Below, in pieces: positions 27,722-36,855 of a stretch of 64,000 bases of DNA. This stretch comes from Paraburkholderia kururiensis JCM 10599 = LMG 19447. GTDB lineage: Bacteria; Pseudomonadota; Gammaproteobacteria; Burkholderiales; Burkholderiaceae. Both the position numbers and the translations under genes were made by a program. Below the pieces are notes generated by a model, which ran no database searches, had not been told where the DNA came from, and saw nothing but the letters and a program-made list of their open reading frames with translations. Numbering within the stretch: position 1 is the stretch's first letter; the number at the start of each line of letters is the position of its first letter. The stretch lies in the NCBI RefSeq assembly GCF_003986935.1, contig NZ_RJZE01000014.1, positions 124,001 through 188,000 of the forward strand. The letters run 5' to 3'.

Positions 27722-29185
27722 TCACCCCGCAATCATGGCGGCCGCCTGCCGGTACCACTCGGCGAGATACGGCGGCACATAGAGGCCGAGCATGAGCCCG
27801 AGGCCCAGATGGACGAACACGGGCAAGAGCGCCGGCCGGTGCTCGAGCACCTTCGCCGTGGTGGTCTCGCCGAACACCATCGACTGCACGCGCGCGAAGA
27901 TCGCCGCGAAGGCCACCGCGAGCGCGAGTAGCAGGAACGGCGCGGCCCAGGGCAGGCGGGCCATGGTCGTTGTGAGAATCAGGAATTCGCTGGCGAACAC
28001 GCCGAACGGCGGCATGCCGAGAATGGCGAGCGCGCCGAGCATCAGCCCCCATCCCACCACTGGGCTCACGCGCAGCAGGCCGCGGATGTCGTCCATGATC
28101 TGCGTGCCCGTCTTTTGCACGGCATGCCCCACCGTGAAGAACACCGCGGATTTGATGAGCGAGTGCACCGTCATGTGCAGCAGGCCCGCGAACGTGGCCG
28201 CTGGGCCGCCCAGGCCGAACGCGAACGTCATCAGCCCCATGTGTTCGATCGACGAGTACGAGAAGAGGCGCTTCACGTCCCGCTGCCGGAACAGCGCGAA
28301 CGTGGCGACGAGCACCGAAACCAGCCCGAACCCGATCAGCATGCGGCCCGGCAGACCATTGCCGAGCGCGCCGTCCGCGAGCACCTTGCAGCGCAGGACC
28401 GCGTAGAGCGCGACGTTCAGCAGCAAGCCCGAGAGCACGGCCGAGATCGGCGTGGGCCCTTCTGCGTGCGCGTCCGGCAGCCAGTTGTGCATGGGCACGA
28501 GACCCACCTTGGTGCCATAGCCGATCAGCAGGAACACGAACGCGAGCGAGACGATGGTGGGGTCGAGGCTTGCCTTGACGGTGTTCAGGCTGCTCCAGAG
28601 CAATGCGTCGCTGCCGCCCAGCTGTCGGCTCGCGGCGAGATAGAGCAGGATGGTGCCGAAGAGCGCCTGCGCGATGCCCACGCCGCACAGGATGAAGTAC
28701 TTCCACGCGGCCTCGAGGCTCGCGGCCGTGCGGTACACGCTCACGAGCAGCACGGTGGCGAGCGTGGCGGCTTCCATCGCGACCCAGAGTATTCCCATAT
28801 TGTTCGTGGTGAGCGCGAGCAGCATGGCGAACATGAAGAGCTGATACATGCTGTGGTAGAGCCGCATGCGCGAGGCGGTCATCCTGCCGCGGTCGCGTTC
28901 GATGCGCATGTACGGGCGCGAAAAGATCGACGTCGTCCAGCCGACGAAGGCCGTGAGCGCGACGAGGAACACGTTGAGCGGGTCGACGAAGAACAGCTTG
29001 CCGAGCGCGAACGACGGCCCGTGCGCGACCGTGAGGGCGGCCAGCAGCATCGCCGCCACGAACGTGAGGAAGCTGAACGCGACGTTGAGGTCCGGTGCGA
29101 ACGGCCGCTGCCCGAGCATGGCGAGGCACGCGCCGGCGACGAGCGGCGTGCCGCAGACGGCCATCAGGATCCACGCGTCAATCAT
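27722..29185 (-). CDS. HyfF/NuoN-like antiporter-type membrane subunit
   Basis: A 487-residue polytopic protein of the Mrp/NuoLMN antiporter family. GTKVGLVPMHNWLPDAHAEGP and KRLFSYSSIEHMG carry the conserved lysines and histidine of the proton channel, near residues 225 and 300. It would translocate protons or sodium. It overlaps the HyfE-like gene upstream by 8 bp and ends 3 bp before the large-subunit start. Confidence 0.92.
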   Translation of the reverse strand: MIDAWILMAVCGTPLVAGACLAMLGQRPFAPDLNVAFSFLTFVAAMLLAALTVAHGPSFALGKLFFVDPLNVFLVALTAFVGWTTSIFSRPYMRIERDRGRMTASRMRLYHSMYQLFMFAMLLALTTNNMGILWVAMEAATLATVLLVSVYRTAASLEAAWKYFILCGVGIAQALFGTILLYLAASRQLGGSDALLWSSLNTVKASLDPTIVSLAFVFLLIGYGTKVGLVPMHNWLPDAHAEGPTPISAVLSGLLLNVALYAVLRCKVLADGALGNGLPGRMLIGFGLVSVLVATFALFRQRDVKRLFSYSSIEHMGLMTFAFGLGGPAATFAGLLHMTVHSLIKSAVFFTVGHAVQKTGTQIMDDIRGLLRVSPVVGWGLMLGALAILGMPPFGVFASEFLILTTTMARLPWAAPFLLLALAVAFAAIFARVQSMVFGETTTAKVLEHRPALLPVFVHLGLGLMLGLYVPPYLAEWYRQAAAMIAG

Positions 29186-29846
29186 CTTTGAGCTTTTCGA
29201 GGTGATGGATGTCGAGGCTGTCGAACTGCTCGCGGATCTGGAACATGAAGACGCCCAGAATCAGGATGCCCACGAGCACGTCGAGCCCGATGCCGAGCTC
29301 CACGATCATCGGCATGCCGTTGGTGGCAGCCGCTGCCGCGAAGAAGAGTCCGTTCTCCATCGAGAGAAAACCGATCACCTGCGGAATCGCCTTCGAGCGC
29401 GTGATCATCATCATGAACGAGAGCAGCACGCAGGCGAGCGCAATGCCGAGCGTGCCGCGCGCCTCGGACGAGGCGAGCTGGCTGATCGGCGTGGCCACGT
29501 TGAACGCGACGATCACGAGCACGATGCCGATGAGCAGCGTGGCCGGAATGTTGAGCAGTGGCTCGACGTCCGTCTTCACGTTGAGGCGCTGCACGAGCTT
29601 GTAGAGAATCCACGGAATCACGCCGACCTTGAGCACGAGCGTGAGCATGGCGGAAACGTACAGGTGGGCGTCTTCGGCCACGTAGCCGAGCACGACATTC
29701 GCGCAGACGAGCGCAAGACCTTGCAGCGTGTAGAGATGAATCAGCGAAAGAATGCGCCGCTGGCTCAGCATCGCGAACGAGAGCAGCAGCAGGATGGCCG
29801 CGAGGAAGTTGATGATCTGCGTAGCGAGGCTGTGAGCGCTGTGCAT
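29178..29846 (-). CDS. HyfE-like (NuoK-related) membrane subunit
   Basis: 222 residues with about six hydrophobic segments. The C-terminal half holds the NuoK-like part with acidic residues in membrane segments (FLSMENGLFF, VELGIGLDVLVG). HyfE is the hydrogenase-4 counterpart. Overlaps at both ends with neighbours show tight operon packing. Confidence 0.9.
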   Translation of the reverse strand: MHSAHSLATQIINFLAAILLLLSFAMLSQRRILSLIHLYTLQGLALVCANVVLGYVAEDAHLYVSAMLTLVLKVGVIPWILYKLVQRLNVKTDVEPLLNIPATLLIGIVLVIVAFNVATPISQLASSEARGTLGIALACVLLSFMMMITRSKAIPQVIGFLSMENGLFFAAAAATNGMPMIVELGIGLDVLVGILILGVFMFQIREQFDSLDIHHLEKLKDD

Positions 29847-30797
29847 TTACGCCCCCAGCAGGAAGTGAACCAGCATGCCGATCACGGCGAGCAGGAACGC
29901 GGTGGCGAGAAACTCGGGCACGCGGAAGATACGCATCTTCGCGTTGCTGGTTTCGATCAGCGCAAGTATGGAGCCGCCCGCCAGCAGCTTCACGGCGAGC
30001 GCCGGAATGGCCACGAGCAGCGCCAGCGGATTGCCGGCCTCGGCCATGCCCCAGGGCACGAACAGCGCGATGCCGATACACGAATACGCGAATAGCTTGA
30101 GGCTTGCCGCCCATTCCATGAGCGCAAGATGGCGGCCCGAGTATTCGAGGATCAGCGCCTCGTGGATCATCGTGAGTTCGAGGTGCGTGGTGGGGTTGTC
30201 CACGGGCAGCCGCGCGTTTTCGGCAAGCGAGACCATCGTGAACGCGATGCCCGCGAACGCGAGGCTCGGATAGAGCGCGAGCTCGCGATGGCTGAGCGTG
30301 GCGACGATGTGCGTGAGCAGCGTGGACTGCGTGATGAGCGAGGCCGAAAACAGCACCATCAGCAAGGCCGGCTCGGCGAGAAAGCCGACCAGCATCTCGC
30401 GCCGTGCGCCCAGCGTGCCGAACGCGGTGCCGATGTCCATGGCGGCGAGCGAGACGGCGACGCGTGCGAGCGCGAAGAGGCCGACGAGCGCGATGGCGTC
30501 GGCGGCGGAGGAAAGCGGCAGGTCGGTGGAAAGCGTGGGCACGATGGCGCAGGCGAGCGTCATGGCGCCCCAGATCACATAGGGCGCGCCGCGGAACACG
30601 GGGCTCGCGCCGTGCGCAATCACCGACTCCTTGTTGAACAGCTTGTGCAGCATCCGGTAGGGCTGCCAGATGGAGGGCGCGCGGCGATTCTGCATCCATG
30701 CGCGGCAGATGTTCACCCAGCCCGTGAGCAGCGGCGCGACCGCGAGCGCAACGACGATTTCGAGCGCCTGGGAGAGCAGGCCGGAGAACGTGATCAT
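29847..30797 (-). CDS. HyfC-like (NuoH-type) membrane subunit
   Basis: 316 residues, eight or so hydrophobic segments, with the NuoH-like motif ENARLPVDNPTTHLELTMIHE between helices. In complex I and hydrogenase-4 this subunit links the peripheral arm to the membrane arm. It overlaps the upstream HyfB-like gene by four bases and directly abuts the HyfE-like gene. Confidence 0.92.
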   Translation of the reverse strand: MITFSGLLSQALEIVVALAVAPLLTGWVNICRAWMQNRRAPSIWQPYRMLHKLFNKESVIAHGASPVFRGAPYVIWGAMTLACAIVPTLSTDLPLSSAADAIALVGLFALARVAVSLAAMDIGTAFGTLGARREMLVGFLAEPALLMVLFSASLITQSTLLTHIVATLSHRELALYPSLAFAGIAFTMVSLAENARLPVDNPTTHLELTMIHEALILEYSGRHLALMEWAASLKLFAYSCIGIALFVPWGMAEAGNPLALLVAIPALAVKLLAGGSILALIETSNAKMRIFRVPEFLATAFLLAVIGMLVHFLLGA

Positions 30798-32803
30798 CGT
30801 CTCACCAGCATGAGCAGGACAACGAGCACGACGAAGCTGTACAGCAGATAGATCGCGATGCGCCCGGTCTGGAGCCGGCCCGCGAGCGCGGCGACCTGCT
30901 TCACGAGCCGTTCGATGGGCAGATACAGCAGCGTCCAGACGCGGTCCGAAACGGTGACGTGATAGGTGGGCTGCGTGTCGAACGGCGAAGGCAACTGCCG
31001 CTCGATCTGCATGAGCGGCGCGAAGATTTCGCGGATCGGCTGGCCGAATCCTTCCGCTGTGTCCTGCATGCGCGCATTTGCGAACGGAAAGCCGCAGGCC
31101 CATGGAATCGAGCGGCGCAGCCTGCCGTGATAGAAGCGGCGTACGAGCAGCCAGGCAAGGCCGCAGCAGCCGAGGAAGAAGAGCACGAACACTGCGGGCA
31201 TGTAGCTGGCGCGGCTGGCTTCGGTCGGCACGAGCAGCAGCCAGCCATGCCGGGCCAGCGCCTGGCCGATGCCAGCGCCGACAAGCGCATTCGTGACGCG
31301 GTCGATCAAGCCCGCGTACTGTACCGGCAAGAGGCCGAGCAGCACGCAAAGCGCCGCGAGCCAGGCGAAGCCGATGCGTTCCCAGGGGCTCGCGTCATGC
31401 GCACGGGCGAGCTTGGCCTCGCGGGGCTGTCCGAGAAAGACGATGCCGAAGAACTTCACCATCGTGTAGCCGCCCAGCGCCGCCACGAGCGCGATCAGCG
31501 CCGCGACGATCGGCACGATCATGTTGAGGAACGGGTCGGGCAGGCCGGGCGTGAACAGAAAACTTTGCAGCAGCAGCCATTCGGAGACGAATCCGGAGAG
31601 GGGCGGCAAACCCGCACTGGAGAGGGCGCCCACCAGCGCGGCGAGCGCGGTCCATGGCATGTAGCGGATCAGTCCGCCCAGCCGGCCGAGGTTGCGCTCG
31701 CCCGTGGCATGGAGCACCGAGCCGGTCGAGAGGAACAGCAGGCTCTTGAACGCAGCGTGGCTCGCAATCTGATAGAGCAGCGCGGTGAGCGAGAGCGCCG
31801 CGAGCGCCGGCATGCCGTACGCCTTGAATAGCACCGTGAGGCCGAGGCTGGCGAACATCAGCCCGATGTTGTCGATGGACGACCAGGCGAGCAGCCGTTT
31901 CATGTCGGTCTGGACCGCGCTGAAGACCACGCCGGAGAGCGCCGAGAAGAGCCCGAGCCCCAGCATGACGACGCCCCACCACGCAATCTGCAGATGCAGC
32001 AAGTCGAAGACGACGCGCAGCACGCCGTAAAGACCGGCCTTCAGCACGAAGCCGCTCATGAGCGCCGACACCGGCGACGGCGCGGCGGGGTGCGCCTCGG
32101 GCAGCCACACGTGCAGCGGGAAGATGCCGGCTTTCGTGCCGAATCCGAACAGCGCGAGTACGAAAGCGAGCGAGGCCCAGAACGGATTCAGGTTCTGCAG
32201 CCGCATGTTGGCGAAGGTGTAGTCGCCGGTGCCGGCCTGCAGCAGGCCGAAGCACAGCAGCAGCCCGAGCGCGCCGACGTGCGAAATCAGAAAGTACAGA
32301 TAGCCCGCGCGACGGATCTCCGGCAACCGGTGATTGCTCATGACGAGGAACGTGGCCGAGAGGGTCATGGCTTCCCACGCCACCATGAAGCAATAGGCGT
32401 CGTTGGCGATCAGGACGAACGCCATGCTCGCGAGGCACACGTGATATTCGAAGCAGAGAAGCCCCGGCGGCGTGCCTTCGCCCTTGCGGAAATACCCGCT
32501 AGAAAAGGCGCTGATGCCGGCGCTTATCGCGCCCAGCACCATGAGGAAATACGAGGAGAGGGCGTCGAGGCGCACGTGGAACGGCAGGCCCGGCAAGCCG
32601 ACCGGCAGGATCGCTTCGGCGGGAGCCCGGAACACGCCGGCCGCGCCGATTGCCGCGAGCAACAGACCGATGGCGGCACCGGCGGGAAACAGCATATGAG
32701 CAACGATGCCCGTGCGGCGCAGGCTCGCGATACCGAGCGTTGCAACCGCAAGCCACCCTGCAATGACGAGGAGCACGCCATGAAGAAGGGAGGACGGGGC
32801 CAT
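30794..32803 (-). CDS. HyfB-like (NuoL/M-type) antiporter membrane subunit
   Basis: 669 residues, first gene of the operon. NuoL/M-type motifs are present: VAWEAMTLSATFLVMS, GTKAGIFPLHVWLPEAHPAAPSPVSA and KRLLAWSSIDNIG. The C-terminal 200 residues carry a further helix and soluble part, as in HyfB/HycC. Gene order B-C-E-F-G-I matches hyf minus hyfA, hyfD, hyfH and hyfJ; no formate dehydrogenase, ferredoxin-like HyfH or hydrogenase maturation genes are near. The electron donor is thus unknown. Confidence 0.93.
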   Translation of the reverse strand: MAPSSLLHGVLLVIAGWLAVATLGIASLRRTGIVAHMLFPAGAAIGLLLAAIGAAGVFRAPAEAILPVGLPGLPFHVRLDALSSYFLMVLGAISAGISAFSSGYFRKGEGTPPGLLCFEYHVCLASMAFVLIANDAYCFMVAWEAMTLSATFLVMSNHRLPEIRRAGYLYFLISHVGALGLLLCFGLLQAGTGDYTFANMRLQNLNPFWASLAFVLALFGFGTKAGIFPLHVWLPEAHPAAPSPVSALMSGFVLKAGLYGVLRVVFDLLHLQIAWWGVVMLGLGLFSALSGVVFSAVQTDMKRLLAWSSIDNIGLMFASLGLTVLFKAYGMPALAALSLTALLYQIASHAAFKSLLFLSTGSVLHATGERNLGRLGGLIRYMPWTALAALVGALSSAGLPPLSGFVSEWLLLQSFLFTPGLPDPFLNMIVPIVAALIALVAALGGYTMVKFFGIVFLGQPREAKLARAHDASPWERIGFAWLAALCVLLGLLPVQYAGLIDRVTNALVGAGIGQALARHGWLLLVPTEASRASYMPAVFVLFFLGCCGLAWLLVRRFYHGRLRRSIPWACGFPFANARMQDTAEGFGQPIREIFAPLMQIERQLPSPFDTQPTYHVTVSDRVWTLLYLPIERLVKQVAALAGRLQTGRIAIYLLYSFVVLVVLLMLVRR

Positions 32804-33084
32804 CGTGAGTCGTTCTCGTTGAGAAAGCTTATGAGCGCCGGGTGACGGCCGCGCCAGGCTGCGCGTTTTGGCCTGAAATACGGAGAATCATGTGGTTATC
32901 ACAACATGGTAATGCTGTTAGCATGCTAGCAGCTTTGCCGGTGAGATTCCACAAGGCCGGCCGTGAGGCCGAACGGCCAGGTTGACCTGCGACGTTATGT
33001 CCGTTGCGCGATTCATGGTGCACGGCCTCGCGCTATGCTAATTTCATGCACATTCGATGTGTCGCGTTACGGTGAGGAGCAGTT

Positions 33085-33627
33085 ATGTCGCAGTCACAAG
33101 CCGGTCCTGGCTTTCCTGAACCTCACTGCATGCCGGACGAGCCGGATGCCGCCAATCCGCAGGCGCTTATCGGCGGCAAGGCAATCGAGGCGTCCGCGCC
33201 GCTTATCTCGCTCGACTACACACCGAGGTTCGTCCGCGATCTGACGGGCGAGCATGGGCTCATCGTCGTGGGCATGGGCCGTGCCGCCGAACGGGGCTTC
33301 CAGATGCTCTACCGCTTTGCCGGCGCGTGCGGCGGACTTGAGGCGCAAGGCGTCAATGTCGCGTTCGTTTATCCCAAAGAATCGGCGCGGCACGTTTTCG
33401 ATGCAACGTCTGTTCGTGCGGCGCGCTATCGGGCGAAGCCCGTCCTGTTTCTGGACGCAAGCGGCAAGTTCTTCCTGGAGCCCGTGGAGCCGAGATCGCT
33501 GCATGTCGTGCAGCTGGATCGCGAGTTGCAACAGACCAAGGCGGCGCACGTGACGCTGACCGACGACAGCTGGGATGCGCAACTGCTCGCCTTTTTTGCC
33601 GGTGCCAGTGGCAATGGAGCGGTTTGA
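33085..33627 (+). CDS. Hypothetical protein, possible thioredoxin-like fold
   Basis: 180 residues with a GAGGAGCAGTT ribosome site before the ATG at 33085. The N-terminal 40 residues are Pro/Ala-rich. The core has alternating strands and helices (HGLIVVGMGRAAERGFQMLYRF, VNVAFVYP, KPVLFLDASGKFF) suggestive of a thioredoxin- or peroxiredoxin-like fold, but no CxxC is present. It is divergent from the Ehr-like operon with 281 bp between, so it may share regulation. Function unknown. Confidence 0.7.
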   Translation: MSQSQAGPGFPEPHCMPDEPDAANPQALIGGKAIEASAPLISLDYTPRFVRDLTGEHGLIVVGMGRAAERGFQMLYRFAGACGGLEAQGVNVAFVYPKESARHVFDATSVRAARYRAKPVLFLDASGKFFLEPVEPRSLHVVQLDRELQQTKAAHVTLTDDSWDAQLLAFFAGASGNGAV

Positions 33628-33718
33628 GGCTGAGGTGTGATGGCGGATTGCCGCGGCGAATTCGCAAGTGCCTCGCACCGGCGTAAGGGATCGGTTTGCG
33701 CTGACTTATCTATGAGGA

Positions 33719-34012
33719 ATGGTGGTGATGGAAGGGTGGGTTGAGGTGGATCGTCGTTGGGGGCGGCCAGGATATGAGCCGACGACGGTGGCCTGCATTG
33801 CCTCTGGCTTCGTGAGCGAGATTGTCTGCTTTGCGAATGGCCGTTTCGTCAACGGCAAAGACGCGATGTCGGTCATGTCGCTGCGGGTGAGGCCCGGCAC
33901 AGAAGTCCGCATTGTTGCGACAGGCCCAGACGAGGCGGCGGCAGTCCAGGCTGTTTGCGAAGTGCTTGGCCCGCAGCGCGCCGCAGCCGACGTGTATCGA
34001 CAAACGTGTTGA
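33719..34012 (+). CDS. HPr-like protein without the phospho-histidine
   Basis: 97 residues (94 if started at the ATG 33728, which has better spacing from TGAGGA). Residues 30-83 (GFVSEI, NGKDAMSVMSL, PGTEVRIVATGPDEAAAV) closely follow the HPr fold. Where HPr has GLHARPA the sequence reads GYEPTTV, with no histidine, and the regulatory serine position is Asp48. It therefore cannot act as a PTS phosphocarrier at His15. It could be a regulatory or structural paralogue. Downstream of the thioredoxin-like gene, same strand. Confidence 0.65.
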   Translation: MVVMEGWVEVDRRWGRPGYEPTTVACIASGFVSEIVCFANGRFVNGKDAMSVMSLRVRPGTEVRIVATGPDEAAAVQAVCEVLGPQRAAADVYRQTC

Positions 34013-34142
34013 CGCGCGGACGAGCGATGAACGGGGCGTGCTGCTCTGTCTCGCTGTCTCTTGCCTTCGCAGCCGACGTTGCCCGGCGAGCGGCGTGTAT
34101 TATAATTTGATTAACATACGTCAAATTCTTCCTCCGTCTGCC

Positions 34143-34340
34143 ATGGAAACAAAAAGCGCCCGACTGACTGTTCTGATCGATCCCGTGAAAAAGGAGGCGT
34201 TCGAAAAGCTGTGCGCGGCGCAGGACCTTACGCCGTCGCAGGTCGTGCGCCAGTTGATCCGCGACTACCTCGAGCAGCACGGTGTGACGTATCGCACGCG
34301 CAGCACGCTCGGAGCGCGTCCGCGCCGCAAGTCCGCCTGA
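34143..34340 (+). CDS. Ribbon-helix-helix (CopG-like) protein
   Basis: 65 residues. ARLTVLIDPVKKEAFEKLC and LTPSQVVRQLIRDYLEQHG form the strand-helix-helix of a CopG/Arc-type DNA-binding fold, with a basic tail. The ATG at 34143 was chosen within a longer open frame because the fold starts there. An AT-rich TATAATTTGATTAA box lies about 45 bp upstream and looks like a promoter. No toxin-like partner is adjacent. Confidence 0.75.
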   Translation: METKSARLTVLIDPVKKEAFEKLCAAQDLTPSQVVRQLIRDYLEQHGVTYRTRSTLGARPRRKSA

Positions 34341-34618
34341 GTCCCTGAGCACCTCCGCGCGGTGCTTTTCCTTTCCCTCTATCTTCCGATCCGGCCGTAG
34401 ACGCGTTCTCGTCACGGCTTCCTTGCAGGAGCCGTCCTGCACTCCGCCGTGCGCGCATCCATTGCCCTTGCGTTGGGTCTATCGCACCGGCGTACCGTAA
34501 CAAACCTTGACAGTCTGGCCATCGTTCCACTGCTAAGGTGCAAGCGGTTTGTCAGCCTGTCTGCCGTCGGGAAAACGGCAGATCGGGCAGTCCGCTTGTT
34601 CCTGAGCAGGGGTTCGCA

Positions 34619-36526
34619 TTGAAGCAGATCGATCTAGTACAGTCGACCAATCACACGTTTTCCGAGCCGGTCAGGAAGCAGCTATCCACGCAGATCGGTC
34701 TGTCGCCTGAGATTCTCGAACACATGGTGGGCTGTGCCGCGCCTGTCCTCGTGGCCTCGTTGATGGCGGCGGCGATCTCGGCCGAAGGTAACGCCGCGAT
34801 TTTCGAGGCAACCCGATCGAAGGAAGCGAATCCACATATCGCCGAAGAGCTGGTGCAGCTCACGGCCGCGACCGCCGGCATCAAAGACCTGGAGACAGCC
34901 GGCGACGCGCTGCTCACCCACGCTACCGGCCGGCGCGTTGCCGTGCTGGGCGATCAGGTGGCGGCGCAGACCGGGCTTCCCTCGCAGGCCACGCACGTGT
35001 TGACCGGCATGGTGGCGGCCGTGTTGTTCGGCGTGCTCAAGCACCATCTGCTGCTCGAACAGGCCCACGAGTCAGCGTTGCCCGCGATGCTTCGCGCACA
35101 GTTGGCGGCCGTCTCAGGTCGTATCTCCGATACCGTCGCGCAGGCCATGGGCTTCGCCGATGCCAGCGAGTTCCAGCGTTCGATTGCTTCCCGGCTGGGT
35201 GCCGCCACCCGTGCCGTGACCGCTGCGCCGGAAGTTGCTGCGCCGAGGCAGCCGGTAGCTGTTTCGCCAACGGCTGCCGCAGCGCGTTCTTCATCTGACG
35301 TTGCGCCGATCGAAGCCGGGAAGGCGGGCAGATGGGCATGGCTTCTTTTCGCCTTGCTTGCCATCGTACTGGGCGGGGTTTTCACGTGGAGCCGTCTGCA
35401 CCCCGCAGGCGGGGCGGACGGTGCGAAGCCGGCTGCTGCGGCGGCCAGTTCCCGGTCTGTTGCCGCGACCGGGTCGGGCGGAACGACTTCTGTGGGCGCG
35501 GTTACGGCAGCGAGTACGGTCGCCGCCAGCAGGCCGGCAGCGGTCGCTGGCCCGGCGGTCGCCAGCCAGGCCGTCGCGGGCGGCTCGGCGGCTGCATCCA
35601 CTGCGGCCGCATCCGTGTCGGTCGTGCCTGCAACGGCAAGTGCGCCCGTTGGCGCTTCCGCGGTAGCGGGGAGCATCCCCCTTGTGTCTGCGCTGCGTTC
35701 CGGTGAGCCGCACCCGCTCGAGCACGATACTGTGCCCAAGGCGCAACTCGCATTCGGCGCGAGTCGCGCTGGTGTTCCGATGCTTGAGGCCGTTCTGAAG
35801 GACGAAACGGAGAAGGAGAAGCTTCTCGACGCTCTGGGCCGCAACGCCGCCGCGGGGCGCGTCCATGTCGACGTGAGGCTCGACGCGCATGTGGCGTCCG
35901 CGGGCTGGCTTGGCCACCTCGACGATCTGCTGGCGCCCATGACTGTTCCGGGGGCCGCATTGCGGATCGAGGGAACACGGATCGAGCTCGCCGGCGCTCT
36001 CGCTGCGAACGCATCGGACTGGCGCTCGCGTTTGCAGCGACAACTTGGTCCCACCTACAACATTGCGGTCTTCAACGCGGACGAGGCCACCACCTCGGCC
36101 ACCGATGCTTACCTGCGCGCCATGGCCCACATCGTCGAGACCGACCGCCGCTGCGTCGCGCCAGACATGGCCGGCGTTCTCAACCTGCAGGTGATCGGAT
36201 TCGCGAGTTCGAGCGGGCATGTGCCAGCGTCGGCAAAGGAATCGCTGACCGAGGCCGCGCAGTTGATGAAGGCTTGCGCGGATGGCGGCCATCCCGTTCG
36301 ATTAACCATATCGGCGTTTTCGGACAACGCCGGAAATGCCGACGCGAACCTCCAGCTGTCACAGAAGAGAGCCCAGGCCGTGCGCGATTTTCTCGTGAGT
36401 GCCGGTGCGCCTGCTGATCAACTGACAGCGACGGGCTACGGCCGCGCGCAACCCGTCGCGAGCAATCTGACGGCCGGCGGGCGATTTGCGAACCGCCGCA
36501 TCGTTTTTGCGGCGGACGGGCGATGA
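34619..36526 (+). CDS. DUF937-OmpA fusion, envelope protein
   Basis: 635 residues from a TTG at 34619 preceded by CAGGGGTTCGCA; an upstream in-frame ATG gives 27 unlike residues. Residues about 10-150 resemble DUF937 (IGLSPEILEHMVGCAAPVLVAS, Ala-rich helices). A basic stretch and one membrane helix (WAWLLFALLAIVLGGVF) follow, then an Ala/Ser/Val-rich linker. The C-terminal OmpA peptidoglycan-binding domain contains NLQLSQKRAQAVRDFL and GYGRAQP. The arrangement suggests an inner-membrane protein with a cytoplasmic DUF937 domain and a periplasmic wall-binding domain. A terminator follows. Confidence 0.85.
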   Translation: MKQIDLVQSTNHTFSEPVRKQLSTQIGLSPEILEHMVGCAAPVLVASLMAAAISAEGNAAIFEATRSKEANPHIAEELVQLTAATAGIKDLETAGDALLTHATGRRVAVLGDQVAAQTGLPSQATHVLTGMVAAVLFGVLKHHLLLEQAHESALPAMLRAQLAAVSGRISDTVAQAMGFADASEFQRSIASRLGAATRAVTAAPEVAAPRQPVAVSPTAAAARSSSDVAPIEAGKAGRWAWLLFALLAIVLGGVFTWSRLHPAGGADGAKPAAAAASSRSVAATGSGGTTSVGAVTAASTVAASRPAAVAGPAVASQAVAGGSAAASTAAASVSVVPATASAPVGASAVAGSIPLVSALRSGEPHPLEHDTVPKAQLAFGASRAGVPMLEAVLKDETEKEKLLDALGRNAAAGRVHVDVRLDAHVASAGWLGHLDDLLAPMTVPGAALRIEGTRIELAGALAANASDWRSRLQRQLGPTYNIAVFNADEATTSATDAYLRAMAHIVETDRRCVAPDMAGVLNLQVIGFASSSGHVPASAKESLTEAAQLMKACADGGHPVRLTISAFSDNAGNADANLQLSQKRAQAVRDFLVSAGAPADQLTATGYGRAQPVASNLTAGGRFANRRIVFAADGR

Positions 36527-36855
36527 AATAGCGCGAGTAACGCTTGCGAGTTAGCTTCAGGTAAAACGAAATGCCATACCGGCCAGCGTATTCCTGGTTC
36601 GAGGGCGATTACCGCGGAAGTACCATCCATGGCTCACCTTCGAGGTGGGCCTTTTTTTGTGCCCATTTCGAGTAATTTCTCGATACACGTGCGATTGCCT
36701 CGGGTCAGGCGAGGCCATCTTCCTGTACAGAAAAGTTCAAATATTTTCACCATTGATGATGCGACCATTAAAGTCAGATTAAGCGGTGACGAGAATTTCA
36801 TTCTCATACTGAATTGTTAATGGCCATTCGGCCAATTCTTGGAGATATTCGCGGA
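36527..36855. other. Intergenic region with terminator and AT-rich promoter segment
   Basis: 329 bp. It contains the terminator at 36631-36659 and then an AT-rich stretch (36665-36830) that stands out from the GC-rich surroundings and is the likely promoter of the response regulator. No gene supported. Confidence 0.6.
36631..36659 (+). terminator. Rho-independent terminator
   Basis: GGCTCACCT-TCG-AGGTGGGCC hairpin with one G-T pair, followed by TTTTTTT, about 105 bp after the OmpA-like gene. Confidence 0.85.

Noticed and set aside
27726..29174. The upstream part of a 1014-codon frame continuous with the large-subunit gene
   Set aside because: It lies in another frame over the HyfF-like gene and is Arg/His/Pro-rich shadow sequence; the real start is at 27719.
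29182..30699. A 505-codon frame over the HyfC- and HyfE-like genes
   Set aside because: Shadow of two recognisable membrane proteins in other frames.
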